Below, one piece after another: positions 1 through 6,808 of a stretch of 13,604 bases of DNA. The notes beneath the pieces were generated by a model. The model was not told where the DNA came from, searched no databases, and saw only the letters and a program-made list of their open reading frames with translations. This DNA is from Chloroflexota bacterium (lineage in GTDB: Bacteria; Chloroflexota; Anaerolineae; Promineifilales; Promineifilaceae): positions 4,111,428 to 4,125,031 of the forward strand of contig CP070688.1 of NCBI GenBank assembly GCA_020353135.1. Direction: 5' to 3'. Both the position numbers and the translations under genes were made by a program. Position 1 is the stretch's first letter. Every line of letters begins with the position of its first letter.

Positions 1-19
1 CAGCGCCCACTTGGCCAGT

Positions 20-47
20 TTGCGTACCAGAGGTCGTCTGATATAAT
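20..47 (+). promoter_or_regulatory. Extended -10 promoter of the Rieske/cytochrome b/c operon
   Basis: A perfect TATAAT lies at 42-47, preceded by TG at 39-40, giving the extended -10 motif TGATATAAT. A weak -35 (TTGCGT, 20-25) sits 16 bp upstream. Extended -10 promoters tolerate poor -35 boxes, which fits. Transcription would start near 54, leaving a leader of roughly 80 nt before the Rieske start codon. Positions 1-19 hold nothing I recognise. Confidence 0.6.
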
Positions 48-132
48 TTTTTCCGCTTGTGACAAAAGACACATGCCAGTGCGACCCTGTGACACGATCA
101 GTTCCAATATCTATTTACAGGAGCAATAGCTT

Positions 133-771
133 ATGACAGAAACGACAGCTAGTGCCGGCAACCTGACGCGGCGCGAGTTTCTGTACTACATTTGGGGAGG
201 ATCAATCGCCCTGTTCATCGTCGAATTCACGGGCCTGATGGTCTGGTTCATGCTGCCCAGGTTCCGTGAGGGCGAATTTGGCGGGACTTTCACCTTGCCG
301 GTCGACATCCTGCCCGATGTCAACGCGCCGCCGTTCAACTTCCCCGACGGCCGGTTCTGGCTGGTGAACGTAAACAACGACGATCCCGAAGGCTGCGAAC
401 GGATGTGGAAGGCTCCTGGAGATGAGGACATCGTAGGCGCGGCGGCCATCTACAAAGTTTGCACTCACCTGGGTTGCATTTACGCCTGGGTCGACGCCAA
501 CGATCGTTACGAATGCCCCTGCCATGGCTCGAAATACCGCCTGGACGGCCGGCGAATCGAAGACCCGGCGCCACGCGACCTGGACCGTTTCAAATTGTCG
601 GCCCTGGATGATAGCGAAACAGTCATCGCCGAATCATCTGTTAGCTCGGACGGCACGTACGAGACGCTGCAACTGCCGCCGGATACGGTCTTCCTGCAAA
701 TCGATACCGGCGACAAGAAGGATGGCGGATCGGAAGCCTTGTTGGCCGATTTCCCCAAGAATTGCCCATAG
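133..771 (+). CDS. Rieske [2Fe-2S] protein of a cytochrome bc/b6f-type complex
   Basis: This is the iron-sulfur subunit that takes the first electron from quinol at the Qo site and passes it to cytochrome c. Visible features: a twin-arginine motif TRREFL at residues 12-17 directly before a single membrane segment (about 18-42), typical of Tat-exported Rieske proteins that keep their anchor; then the outer Rieske domain. Cluster motifs are CTHLGC (110-115) and CPCHG (128-132). C110, H112, C128 and H131 bind the cluster, and C115-C130 form the usual disulfide. At 212 residues it is normal in length. AGGAG at 119-123 supports the ATG start. It is first in the operon, 26 bp before cytochrome b. 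The motif context resembles b6f/QcrA-type Rieske proteins, so petC or qcrA would be a fair symbol; I leave it blank because the complex is neither classical type. Confidence 0.95.
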   Translation: MTETTASAGNLTRREFLYYIWGGSIALFIVEFTGLMVWFMLPRFREGEFGGTFTLPVDILPDVNAPPFNFPDGRFWLVNVNNDDPEGCERMWKAPGDEDIVGAAAIYKVCTHLGCIYAWVDANDRYECPCHGSKYRLDGRRIEDPAPRDLDRFKLSALDDSETVIAESSVSSDGTYETLQLPPDTVFLQIDTGDKKDGGSEALLADFPKNCP

Positions 772-797
772 TGTGAGAGAGAGGAGAGTCCCAGGTT

Positions 798-2450
798 ATG
801 GCCACTTTCTATGATCAAGTCAGGGAGATGGGGCTGAAGCAAGCCACCATCGCCAAGGGCGACGAGATCGTCGAACGAATCACCGCTGGTATGAATACCA
901 GCGACATTCGTTCCGCGTTGCGAGGAGATGAGCCGCGCCGCCCGAACCCCCGTCTGCGGCCGCACGCCGATGGTTTCTGGTTTCATATCCGGCCGAGCTT
1001 CTATCACACGGAAGTCACCCGTATCTATCCAAGCTTTCGATTGGGCTGGCTGTCGACCTTCATGTTCGTATGGGAGACGATCACCGGCATCTTCCTCATG
1101 ATCTTCTACACGCCCCGGCCGGGCACTGCCTACTCAGACATCTGGAATATCCTGACCAACGTGCCCCTGGGCGACCTGATGCGCGACCTGCATCGCCTGG
1201 GCGCCGAGGTGATGGTCCTGGTGGTGGCCCTGCACATGTTGCGCACCTTCGTGACCGGCAGCTACAAACATCCGCGACAGTTCACCTGGCTGACCGGTAT
1301 GATTCTGCTGGTCCTTACGCTGGTCCTGAGTTTCAGTGGTTATTTGCTGCCCTGGGATCAGTTGGCCTACTGGGCGGTTACGGTGGCCGTGAGCGCGGCC
1401 GAAGCCGCGCCGCCGGCTGAAATCGTCGGCAAGAACGTCAACCTGCTGGTACGCGGCGCGCCGACCTTTGGCCCGGGCGGCCTGCTGCGCTGGTATTTGC
1501 TGCACGTGTTGGTCCTGCCATTGCTAGCGGCCGTCTTCTTCTTCGTCCACTATTACAAGGTTGTTCTACACGGCCATTCGTTGCCTCCAGGACGGGAGCA
1601 AATCGGCGAGGATACGGCCAAGCGCGTGCCCAAAACCGAGCGTACTTACTTCACGCCTGACTTGTTGACCAGCGAATTGATGTGGACCGCGCTGACGACC
1701 TTGCTGCTGATCGTCGGGGCGTTGTGGTTCTACAAGGCGCCGCTGGAGAGCCAGGCCAATCCGCTGGTTACCCCGCTGCATGTCGTCGCGCCCTGGTACC
1801 TGGCTTGGTCGCAGGGCTGGCTGAAACTGGCCGACAAGGTCCTCATCGCTTTCATCTTCATCCCGGCCCTGGCCGTGGCCTTCTTCGTCATGCCTTACAT
1901 AGAAGTAGGCAAAAGCCGGCGCTATGCTGACCGGCGGGTGGGTTTGAGCGTGTCTATGCTCTTCATGGCCTTCATGCTGGTCTCCAACTGGATGGGCTCG
2001 CCCGAGTACCGGGTTGAGAGTTCACCAGACCAGGAAGTCTTCCAGGAACTTATCCCACAGGAAGGCGAAAGCCACATACTGGCTGTGCCCTACGAGGATT
2101 TGGAGCTAGGGACTCATAGTCCGGGCGATGAAGCGGGCAATCCGGCCATGACCGCCGCCCTGGAAGAATTCCACGCCTCCATGGACCGCCACAGCTGTAA
2201 CCTGAACGAAGACCACTGGAGCGACGACTGTAAGGCCGATACTGACGACGAGGGCAACGTCGTCCGCTACGGCAACTCGTTCACCAATGACGCCATGCCC
2301 GACGCCTCGGCCACCATGACCGTCGAGCAAGATCAGCACGACATGAAGAAGATCACCCTGCGAATCGAAACGACCGATCCCGGCACGGGCAACGAAATAT
2401 CTACCGAACGGGTCGCCTATCGTCACGCCGATTCCGGTTACGAGGAATAG
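798..2450 (+). CDS. Fused cytochrome b (b6 + subunit IV type) of a quinol oxidoreductase
   Basis: This is the membrane core that oxidises quinol and carries two b haems. Haem ligands are H132/H146 in helix B and H236/H251 in helix D. The 14 and 15 residue spacings match cytochrome b6 rather than mitochondrial cytochrome b (14/14). Helices A-D run from about 83 to 252; three subunit-IV-like helices lie at about 293-311, 346-366 and 380-398, so b6 and IV are fused in one chain. The position of b6 Cys35, which binds the extra haem ci covalently, appears to be R81. The Qo motif, PEWY in many families, reads APWY (331-334) in the alignment TPLHVVAPWYLA. Oddities: about 70 extra N-terminal residues and an acidic tail of about 150 residues after the last helix, with C467 and C478 but no CxxCH. 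GAGGAG upstream supports the ATG. The stop lies 5 bp before the cytochrome c gene. Confidence 0.93.
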   Translation: MATFYDQVREMGLKQATIAKGDEIVERITAGMNTSDIRSALRGDEPRRPNPRLRPHADGFWFHIRPSFYHTEVTRIYPSFRLGWLSTFMFVWETITGIFLMIFYTPRPGTAYSDIWNILTNVPLGDLMRDLHRLGAEVMVLVVALHMLRTFVTGSYKHPRQFTWLTGMILLVLTLVLSFSGYLLPWDQLAYWAVTVAVSAAEAAPPAEIVGKNVNLLVRGAPTFGPGGLLRWYLLHVLVLPLLAAVFFFVHYYKVVLHGHSLPPGREQIGEDTAKRVPKTERTYFTPDLLTSELMWTALTTLLLIVGALWFYKAPLESQANPLVTPLHVVAPWYLAWSQGWLKLADKVLIAFIFIPALAVAFFVMPYIEVGKSRRYADRRVGLSVSMLFMAFMLVSNWMGSPEYRVESSPDQEVFQELIPQEGESHILAVPYEDLELGTHSPGDEAGNPAMTAALEEFHASMDRHSCNLNEDHWSDDCKADTDDEGNVVRYGNSFTNDAMPDASATMTVEQDQHDMKKITLRIETTDPGTGNEISTERVAYRHADSGYEE

Positions 2451-2455
2451 AAGCC

Positions 2456-3298
2456 ATGCAAGTGAAAGTCATCATCGGAACCATTTCCTTCATGCTGGTG
2501 ATGATCATCCTCGCGGTGATCGCCTTGTTTGAACCGGCTCGTCTACAGGAAACAACAGAGGCCTTTGCCGGCCGGCAAATCGAAAAAGGCGCGGTGATTT
2601 TCAGAGAGAGCTGCGTCGAGTGTCATGGCACGGAAGGCAAGGCCCAGAATTGCGTCACCTATGCCGGCGAAGAGAAGACTTGCATTGGCATGCCATTGAA
2701 TCACATACCGCTTCTGTGCGGCGATCCCTCGCAGCGCATGACGCAGATGGGCTGGGAGTCGTCGAAAGAGGCTTTCATCCGCCAGACTATCGCCGCCGGC
2801 CGGCCGCCGACGGAGATGCCGACCTGGGCCCAGGAGTTTGGCGGGCCGATGGAGGACTACCAGATCGACCAGGTGACAGCCTACATACTCAACTGGGCCG
2901 AGGATCCGGCGTTGTGCGGCGAAGATTTTGTAGCTCCGACGGTTGAATGGCCCGAGACGTGGGAAGAGCTGCCGGAAGGCGACGCTGCGGCCGGCGAGGA
3001 AGCGTATCAGACCAATGCCTGTTTTGCCTGCCACGGCCAGCCTGACGGGTCTGTGCCGGCCGCCGTGGGCCCGGACCTGACCAATATCGCCAACGATGCG
3101 GCCGAGCGGGTGGACGGTATGTCCGCTGAACAATATATCTACGAGGCGATCCTGGACCCGAACGCCTTCATCACCGCAGAGTGCCCCACCGGGCCGTGCG
3201 CCGAACCCAGCCAGATGCGACTGGACTATGGCAACGTGCTCGACGAACAAGGCATGGCTGACTTGATCGCCTATTACATGACCTTGACCGGCGAGTAG
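2456..3298 (+). CDS. Membrane-anchored dihaem cytochrome c
   Basis: This is the electron-accepting subunit expected to take electrons from the Rieske protein. It has one N-terminal membrane anchor (about residues 4-25) followed by two class I cytochrome c domains on the outer face. Haem motifs are CVECH (53-57) and CFACH (189-193). Likely axial methionines are M121 (in TEMPTW) and M254 (in SQMRLDYG). Six more cysteines (C66, C76, C88, C154, C243, C248) could form structural disulfides; the C243/C248 pair lies just before the second methionine. The start is ATG with GAGGA at 2442-2446, inside the end of the cytochrome b gene, so translation is probably coupled. Third and last gene of the operon, followed by a terminator. 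The gene order Rieske, b, c resembles Bacillus qcrABC, but this protein is purely cytochrome c, without fused b helices. Confidence 0.92.
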   Translation: MQVKVIIGTISFMLVMIILAVIALFEPARLQETTEAFAGRQIEKGAVIFRESCVECHGTEGKAQNCVTYAGEEKTCIGMPLNHIPLLCGDPSQRMTQMGWESSKEAFIRQTIAAGRPPTEMPTWAQEFGGPMEDYQIDQVTAYILNWAEDPALCGEDFVAPTVEWPETWEELPEGDAAAGEEAYQTNACFACHGQPDGSVPAAVGPDLTNIANDAAERVDGMSAEQYIYEAILDPNAFITAECPTGPCAEPSQMRLDYGNVLDEQGMADLIAYYMTLTGE

Positions 3299-3339
3299 CC
3301 GGATGGGGTGGTTAACGCGCCCATTCTAAACAACATGAA

Positions 3340-3370
3340 GCCCGCCGGTCCTTTGCCGGCGGGCTTTTTT
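3340..3370 (+). terminator. Intrinsic terminator of the bc operon
   Basis: A perfect 9-bp GC stem (GCCCGCCGG, 3340-3348, pairing with CCGGCGGGC, 3356-3364) with a 7-nt loop is followed at once by six T (3365-3370). It lies about 40 bp after the cytochrome c stop. The minus-strand reading lacks a good T run, so it is probably one-directional, although it also sits beyond the stop of the convergent minus-strand gene. Confidence 0.9.
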
Positions 3371-3420
3371 CGTGCCTTACTTCTGTCGAGTTTCGAATTT
3401 GGTTGCTCAGGAGCGAGACC

Positions 3421-4389
3421 TTACCGGCCCTTCACGGCCGTGCCGCACGCGCGGCAGAAGCGATCTTCGGCGTCCACGGGCTGGCCGCAGTTGTGGCAGA
3501 ATTGAACCTGGCCGGTGGAGGAAGTTGACGCCTTCTTCGAGGAACGGACCGGCCGTGGTCTTGGCGTGCGTTTACGGCCGGTCTGGTTATTTGTGTAGAG
3601 GAACCAGGCTACTGCGGCGATGATGATCAGGCCGCCGGCCACGATGGCCACTATCGGCCAATCTAAGCCGCTAGCCTCGTCTGGGGCCGCATCGCCAATT
3701 ACCGGCAACGGGCCCTCTACGGGCGGCTGCTGGGCGCCTAGCACGTCGGCCGTCAGTTGATCCCCATCCAGGTTGTAACTGGCGGTTACCGAATAGGATT
3801 CACCGGCCGGCAGCGCTCGGGCCGCCAATGGATGGTAAAGTAGACCGTCTCGGCCAGTTGTCGGCTGATCGGACGCTGGTGAGAGGCTGAATTCGCTGGC
3901 CTCGGCCGGCTGCTGGACAGTGGTTAGCACTTGGTCGATGGCCATATCGGACGTCCAGTCAAAGGTGAAATCGCGCCGGCCGCCGTCGAGCGCGTAGGGC
4001 AGATAATACTCCAGGCGAAAGGTGGGCGCGGGTGTGGTAAAGGTGATCAGCCCCGGTGCGCTGCTGTCGGCATCGTCGACGTTCTCCAGTTGGCCGCTTT
4101 CGACGTTCACATAGGCCACGGCGTTAAGGGTCGCATCGTCGGGCAAGGGAAGGGTCACGGTTGCTGGGACAGGGACGTCATCGGCCAGCGTTCCTGTCAG
4201 CAGCACGAGCACCGCCGACCGGTCAAAATCCGGCCACAACTCGACCTCCAACGTATCCAACGCGTCGACCGGGATCTGTGCCTGGGCGGCCGGGATCAAG
4301 ACCAGACTCAAGATCAAAAGAAGCATCAATCCGGGCAGGCGTCCCATGCGTTGTCGATGTCCTAGCAACTTCTTCAGTGATGGGTTCAT
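3421..4389 (-). CDS. Signal-peptide, single-helix membrane protein with C-terminal zinc ribbon
   Basis: Function not recognised. Topology is clear: a signal peptide (hydrophobic 20-33, cleavage likely after AQA, residue 37), an outer domain of about 200 residues rich in Thr, Pro and beta-type sequence (40-240), one membrane helix (245-265), a basic Pro/Ser linker (270-295), and a cytoplasmic zinc ribbon with C298, C301, C312 and C315 (CHNCG and CRACG). The ribbon resembles those bacterial DUF-type zinc ribbons that end membrane proteins. The ATG start has GGAG (complement of 4401-4404) 11 nt upstream. It follows the 99-residue zinc-ribbon gene by 78 bp on the same strand, so the two are probably co-transcribed. 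It converges on the bc operon; a role in respiratory chain assembly or envelope sensing would be guesswork. Confidence 0.8.
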   Translation of the reverse strand: MNPSLKKLLGHRQRMGRLPGLMLLLILSLVLIPAAQAQIPVDALDTLEVELWPDFDRSAVLVLLTGTLADDVPVPATVTLPLPDDATLNAVAYVNVESGQLENVDDADSSAPGLITFTTPAPTFRLEYYLPYALDGGRRDFTFDWTSDMAIDQVLTTVQQPAEASEFSLSPASDQPTTGRDGLLYHPLAARALPAGESYSVTASYNLDGDQLTADVLGAQQPPVEGPLPVIGDAAPDEASGLDWPIVAIVAGGLIIIAAVAWFLYTNNQTGRKRTPRPRPVRSSKKASTSSTGQVQFCHNCGQPVDAEDRFCRACGTAVKGR

Positions 4390-4467
4390 TCGGTATGTAA
4401 CTCCTCGAAGAATGGCGGTTGGCGACGAGAGAATCTTCGGACCCGGCGGGCGGCGACTGGCTTTGAA

Positions 4468-4767
4468 TTATGGTTTGCCGCGCAGGCGTAGGCGGCTGGA
4501 CCGGCAGTAAGGGCATTCGATGTCGGTGTAGTCCCGGCCGCAGGTGCGGCAAGTGCGGGTCTGGACGGGTTGCTCATCCTCCAGAGAGCCCAGGATAAAG
4601 GCTACTTCCTCGCCTTCATGATCCGCAAACCAGGCATTCAGATCATAGCCGCCGATCATCCAGCGGCCGTTCTCGTCACGGGTTAGCAGGCCGTTAGCCA
4701 CGTCCAGATCCATCTCGTAGGCCGCCGACGCCATCTTCAGGATGATAGCCCGCCTGACAGTGCTCAT
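4468..4767 (-). CDS. Small zinc-ribbon protein (99 aa), function unknown
   Basis: I do not recognise a named family. The C-terminal third carries a four-cysteine zinc ribbon, CRTCG (residues 73-77) and CPYC (85-88), followed by a short basic tail. The N-terminal two thirds are soluble and mixed alpha/beta, with no signal peptide and no membrane segment. A GAGG ribosome binding site (complement of 4777-4780) stands about 10 nt before the ATG, and a good extended -10 promoter lies just upstream, so this is a real expressed gene despite its size. It heads a two-gene unit with the membrane zinc-ribbon protein downstream. Possible roles include nucleic acid or protein binding; nothing in the sequence decides between them. 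Confidence 0.72.
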   Translation of the reverse strand: MSTVRRAIILKMASAAYEMDLDVANGLLTRDENGRWMIGGYDLNAWFADHEGEEVAFILGSLEDEQPVQTRTCRTCGRDYTDIECPYCRSSRLRLRGKP

Positions 4768-4805
4768 GAAGTTTTGCCTCTTGATTTCATAGCTATTGGT
4801 GTTCT

Positions 4806-4814
4806 ATTATACCA
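4806..4814 (-). promoter_or_regulatory. Extended -10 promoter for the zinc-ribbon genes
   Basis: Read on the minus strand, 4814-4806 is TGGTATAAT: a perfect TATAAT with the TG extension. No good -35 is found 16-18 bp upstream. The predicted start near 4799 gives a leader of about 32 nt to the ATG at 4767. It is the same promoter style as at 39-47. Confidence 0.5.
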
Positions 4815-4833
4815 GTATAGGATATAGAGAAAG

Positions 4834-4864
4834 TTGACAGATTTCACCTCTTGTGGGTTACAAA
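4834..4864 (+). promoter_or_regulatory. Possible promoter for the 206-residue protein
   Basis: A perfect -35 hexamer TTGACA (4834-4839) is followed 19 bp later by TACAAA (4859-4864), a poor -10 with four of six matches. The start would be near 4871, some 60 nt before the ATG at 4931. It stands back to back with the minus-strand promoter at 4806-4814, so the two may be co-regulated or compete. The weak -10 and long spacer keep confidence low. Confidence 0.35.
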
Positions 4865-4930
4865 TGACATGCTGATCGACGAAATGCGATAACGGAACGC
4901 ATTCTAGGCCGGTAAATCATAGGGGGCAAC

Positions 4931-5551
4931 ATGCAAGGAGCAAAAGGGATTGAAGTGTCTGAAGCGACTGAGAGGTTGAAGAAAGATCTGGTCATCCTCG
5001 AGGCAATGGCGGCTGAAGTGGACGAGTATCTGCGAAACGACACGCTCTTCTGGCCTCTGGGTGATTCGACGCTTCCACGCCTGACGCTAGGCGGCTATCT
5101 GATGCGCCAGCATCGGCTACTGGCCCTGCGCAAGATGTTGGACGAGGAAGAGAAGGCCAGGCTTGATGCGGCCGAGGAGCAATTCAACGCGGCGCTGGTA
5201 GAAAAGGTCGTCGCTTTCGAAAACAAGGCTCACGAAGAGTTGCGGGCCCGTTTGCGGCAATGGCAAGAGTATCTAAAGGAACTTCAGCAAGTGTCATTGG
5301 CGGCCGGCGACTACTACCCTTCGGCCGTGGAAACCCGGGCCATGATCGCCGCATTGCTGAGTAAATTGGAGATGCGCCCGTACAAACTAGACCGGCGCGT
5401 TCTTAACGAGGTGGCGGCTTATGATCGGGTGCTGGCGAATTATTGGGCAGCGGGTGATTTTGCCTGGCCCGAAGCGTGGACGGCCGCCTATCCGCGCCAG
5501 AAGTATTGGTGGTTGTACGGCCGGCCGCGCGGCCGTGCCTACGATTCATAG
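4931..5551 (+). CDS. Conserved-looking hypothetical protein (206 aa), helical
   Basis: I do not recognise the family. The protein is soluble, with no signal peptide or membrane segment, and mostly helical. Charged heptad-like stretches at residues about 10-35 and 68-115 suggest coiled-coil or helical-bundle packing. The C-terminal part is aromatic-rich (YWWLYGRPRGRA near 194-205) and there are no cysteines. The middle stretch at 38-60 (LFWPLGDSTLPRLTLGGYLM) looks like a conserved core. The start is ATG, with a G-rich GGGGG at 4922-4926 at short spacing; an in-frame GTG at 4955 has a better AAGGAG (4935-4940) but at too long a spacing. It has its own divergent promoter region and ends inside the 3' end of the opposite gene. 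Codon use looks like that of its neighbours. Confidence 0.75.
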   Translation: MQGAKGIEVSEATERLKKDLVILEAMAAEVDEYLRNDTLFWPLGDSTLPRLTLGGYLMRQHRLLALRKMLDEEEKARLDAAEEQFNAALVEKVVAFENKAHEELRARLRQWQEYLKELQQVSLAAGDYYPSAVETRAMIAALLSKLEMRPYKLDRRVLNEVAAYDRVLANYWAAGDFAWPEAWTAAYPRQKYWWLYGRPRGRAYDS

Positions 5552-6711
5552 ACCAATTTTGGCGCCTCGACCGGACTGTAATCCGGATCTTTCCACTTGC
5601 TGAAGCGAATGCTGAAACCGACGATCCGCCAGCAAATCGCGGCCACGAGTCGATACTTGCTGTAATGATAGGCGATGCGAGCCAGGCGGGTACGTGTTGG
5701 CAATTGCTTCAGTATGCTGTGGTCCAGGACGCGCTGACGATATCCCGCGAAAGAAAAGTCCTGCTTCTGGAAGGCGTCGGTTATTGAAGCCGCGGCCGCG
5801 TCGCCGTAAGCCAGCGCGAAAGAAATGCCTTCTCCCACCAGCGGATCGGCCCCGGCCGCGTCGCCGGCCAGGAGCACGCGCGGGATGGCAAAGCGACCAT
5901 TTTCGTCGAACCAACGAATGGGGTGGCCTTTCAGCTTATAGTCGTCCAAATCGCGATCCCGTTCGGCCAGGGATTGGCGCAGCTCGCCCACCAGATCGAT
6001 CTTGGGCCGTTCGGGCCGGGCTCGACTGTCGAAGACGCCTCGATTCATGAACGGCTCGCCGGCCACGTAACTGGGGAAATCCCAGTAGTATCCTTGTAGC
6101 CCGTCAGCGGTGGGCGTGAAATCAAAGATGGCCTGGGCATCCTGGAACTCGGGTTCCAGCCGTGCATCTTCCGGAGTCAAGATCTCTAGCAACCTGGCCA
6201 CGCGCGAATCGTCATCCCACTTGAGCTTGCTGCGCACCGTGCTTCGCGACCCATCGGCGGCGACCAGGACCTTGGCCCGGATCAAGCTCTTGCTGGTTTG
6301 CACTTCGACGTACTCATCGTGAGCGGTCACGCTGAGGACCGCCTCGCCCTGGCGGACGGTAACGCCCCTTGCCTCCGCTTTTTGGACCAGCCAGTGGTCG
6401 AATTCGTCACGGCGGATGACGCGGAATACGGGGTTACCTTTGAAGGAGAAGGAGTAGCTGCCATAGACGATCTTGGCTTCGCGGACCGCAAAACTGGGCG
6501 TCTCAATCGTCAAACCCAGCCGGGCCAGGATATTCTGGCCCATGTGAGTAATGCCGCCGCCGCAGAGTTTTTCGCGCGGGTGGATGGCCTTGTCCACGAT
6601 CATGATCCTGTCAGCCCAACTCCGATCATGTTGCAGCAAATGTAGGGCTGTGGAAGCGCCGGCCGGACCTGAGCCAACGATCAAGACATCAATTGATTCT
6701 ACCTGTTCCAT
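5539..6711 (-). CDS. Geranylgeranyl reductase-family FAD-dependent oxidoreductase
   Basis: Members of this flavoprotein family saturate double bonds of prenyl chains (chlorophyll phytyl, archaeal lipids, menaquinone side chains). Visible: an N-terminal Rossmann dinucleotide fold, VGSGPAG (12-18), then the acidic strand end IVDK (38-41); the family stretch KLCGGGI (48-54); the second FAD motif, ADGSRSTVR (152-160); and the third, AGDAAGADPLVGEGI (282-296). Length 390 is normal. No membrane helix is seen; such enzymes bind membranes peripherally. The ribosome binding site is weak (AGAG). It is last in the minus-strand run, 97 bp after the amidase stop, with an inverted repeat in that gap. With a menaquinol-type respiratory complex in the window, modification of the quinone tail is a reasonable but unproven substrate. 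An epoxidase or halogenase-like relative is the main alternative. Confidence 0.82.
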   Translation of the reverse strand: MEQVESIDVLIVGSGPAGASTALHLLQHDRSWADRIMIVDKAIHPREKLCGGGITHMGQNILARLGLTIETPSFAVREAKIVYGSYSFSFKGNPVFRVIRRDEFDHWLVQKAEARGVTVRQGEAVLSVTAHDEYVEVQTSKSLIRAKVLVAADGSRSTVRSKLKWDDDSRVARLLEILTPEDARLEPEFQDAQAIFDFTPTADGLQGYYWDFPSYVAGEPFMNRGVFDSRARPERPKIDLVGELRQSLAERDRDLDDYKLKGHPIRWFDENGRFAIPRVLLAGDAAGADPLVGEGISFALAYGDAAAASITDAFQKQDFSFAGYRQRVLDHSILKQLPTRTRLARIAYHYSKYRLVAAICWRIVGFSIRFSKWKDPDYSPVEAPKLVYES

Positions 6712-6741
6712 AGTGCTCTAAAGACAGAATGCTATACGAGT

Positions 6742-6805
6742 TCCCTGGACATGTCGTCTGCATGATTTCGGCTGTCACGGCGCGATCTCCGGGGAGGTCC
6801 AGGGA
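6742..6805 (-). repeat. 9-bp perfect inverted repeat in the amidase-flavoprotein gap
   Basis: TCCCTGGAC (6742-6750) and GTCCAGGGA (6797-6805) are exact reverse complements separated by 46 bp. On the minus-strand transcript one arm lies just after the amidase stop and the other about 30 nt before the flavoprotein start. It may form a long-range stem, or be an operator or an mRNA processing site. There is no T run, so it is not a standard terminator. Confidence 0.45.
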
Positions 6806-6808
6806 CAG

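Noticed and set aside
2543..3250. A 235-residue open frame opposite the cytochrome c gene
   Set aside because: It is a mirror of a gene with two intact haem motifs and shows no coding evidence of its own.
3383..3401. TTTCGAAT near 3390 as a tRNA T-arm
   Set aside because: The neighbouring bases do not pair and no other tRNA arm is visible.
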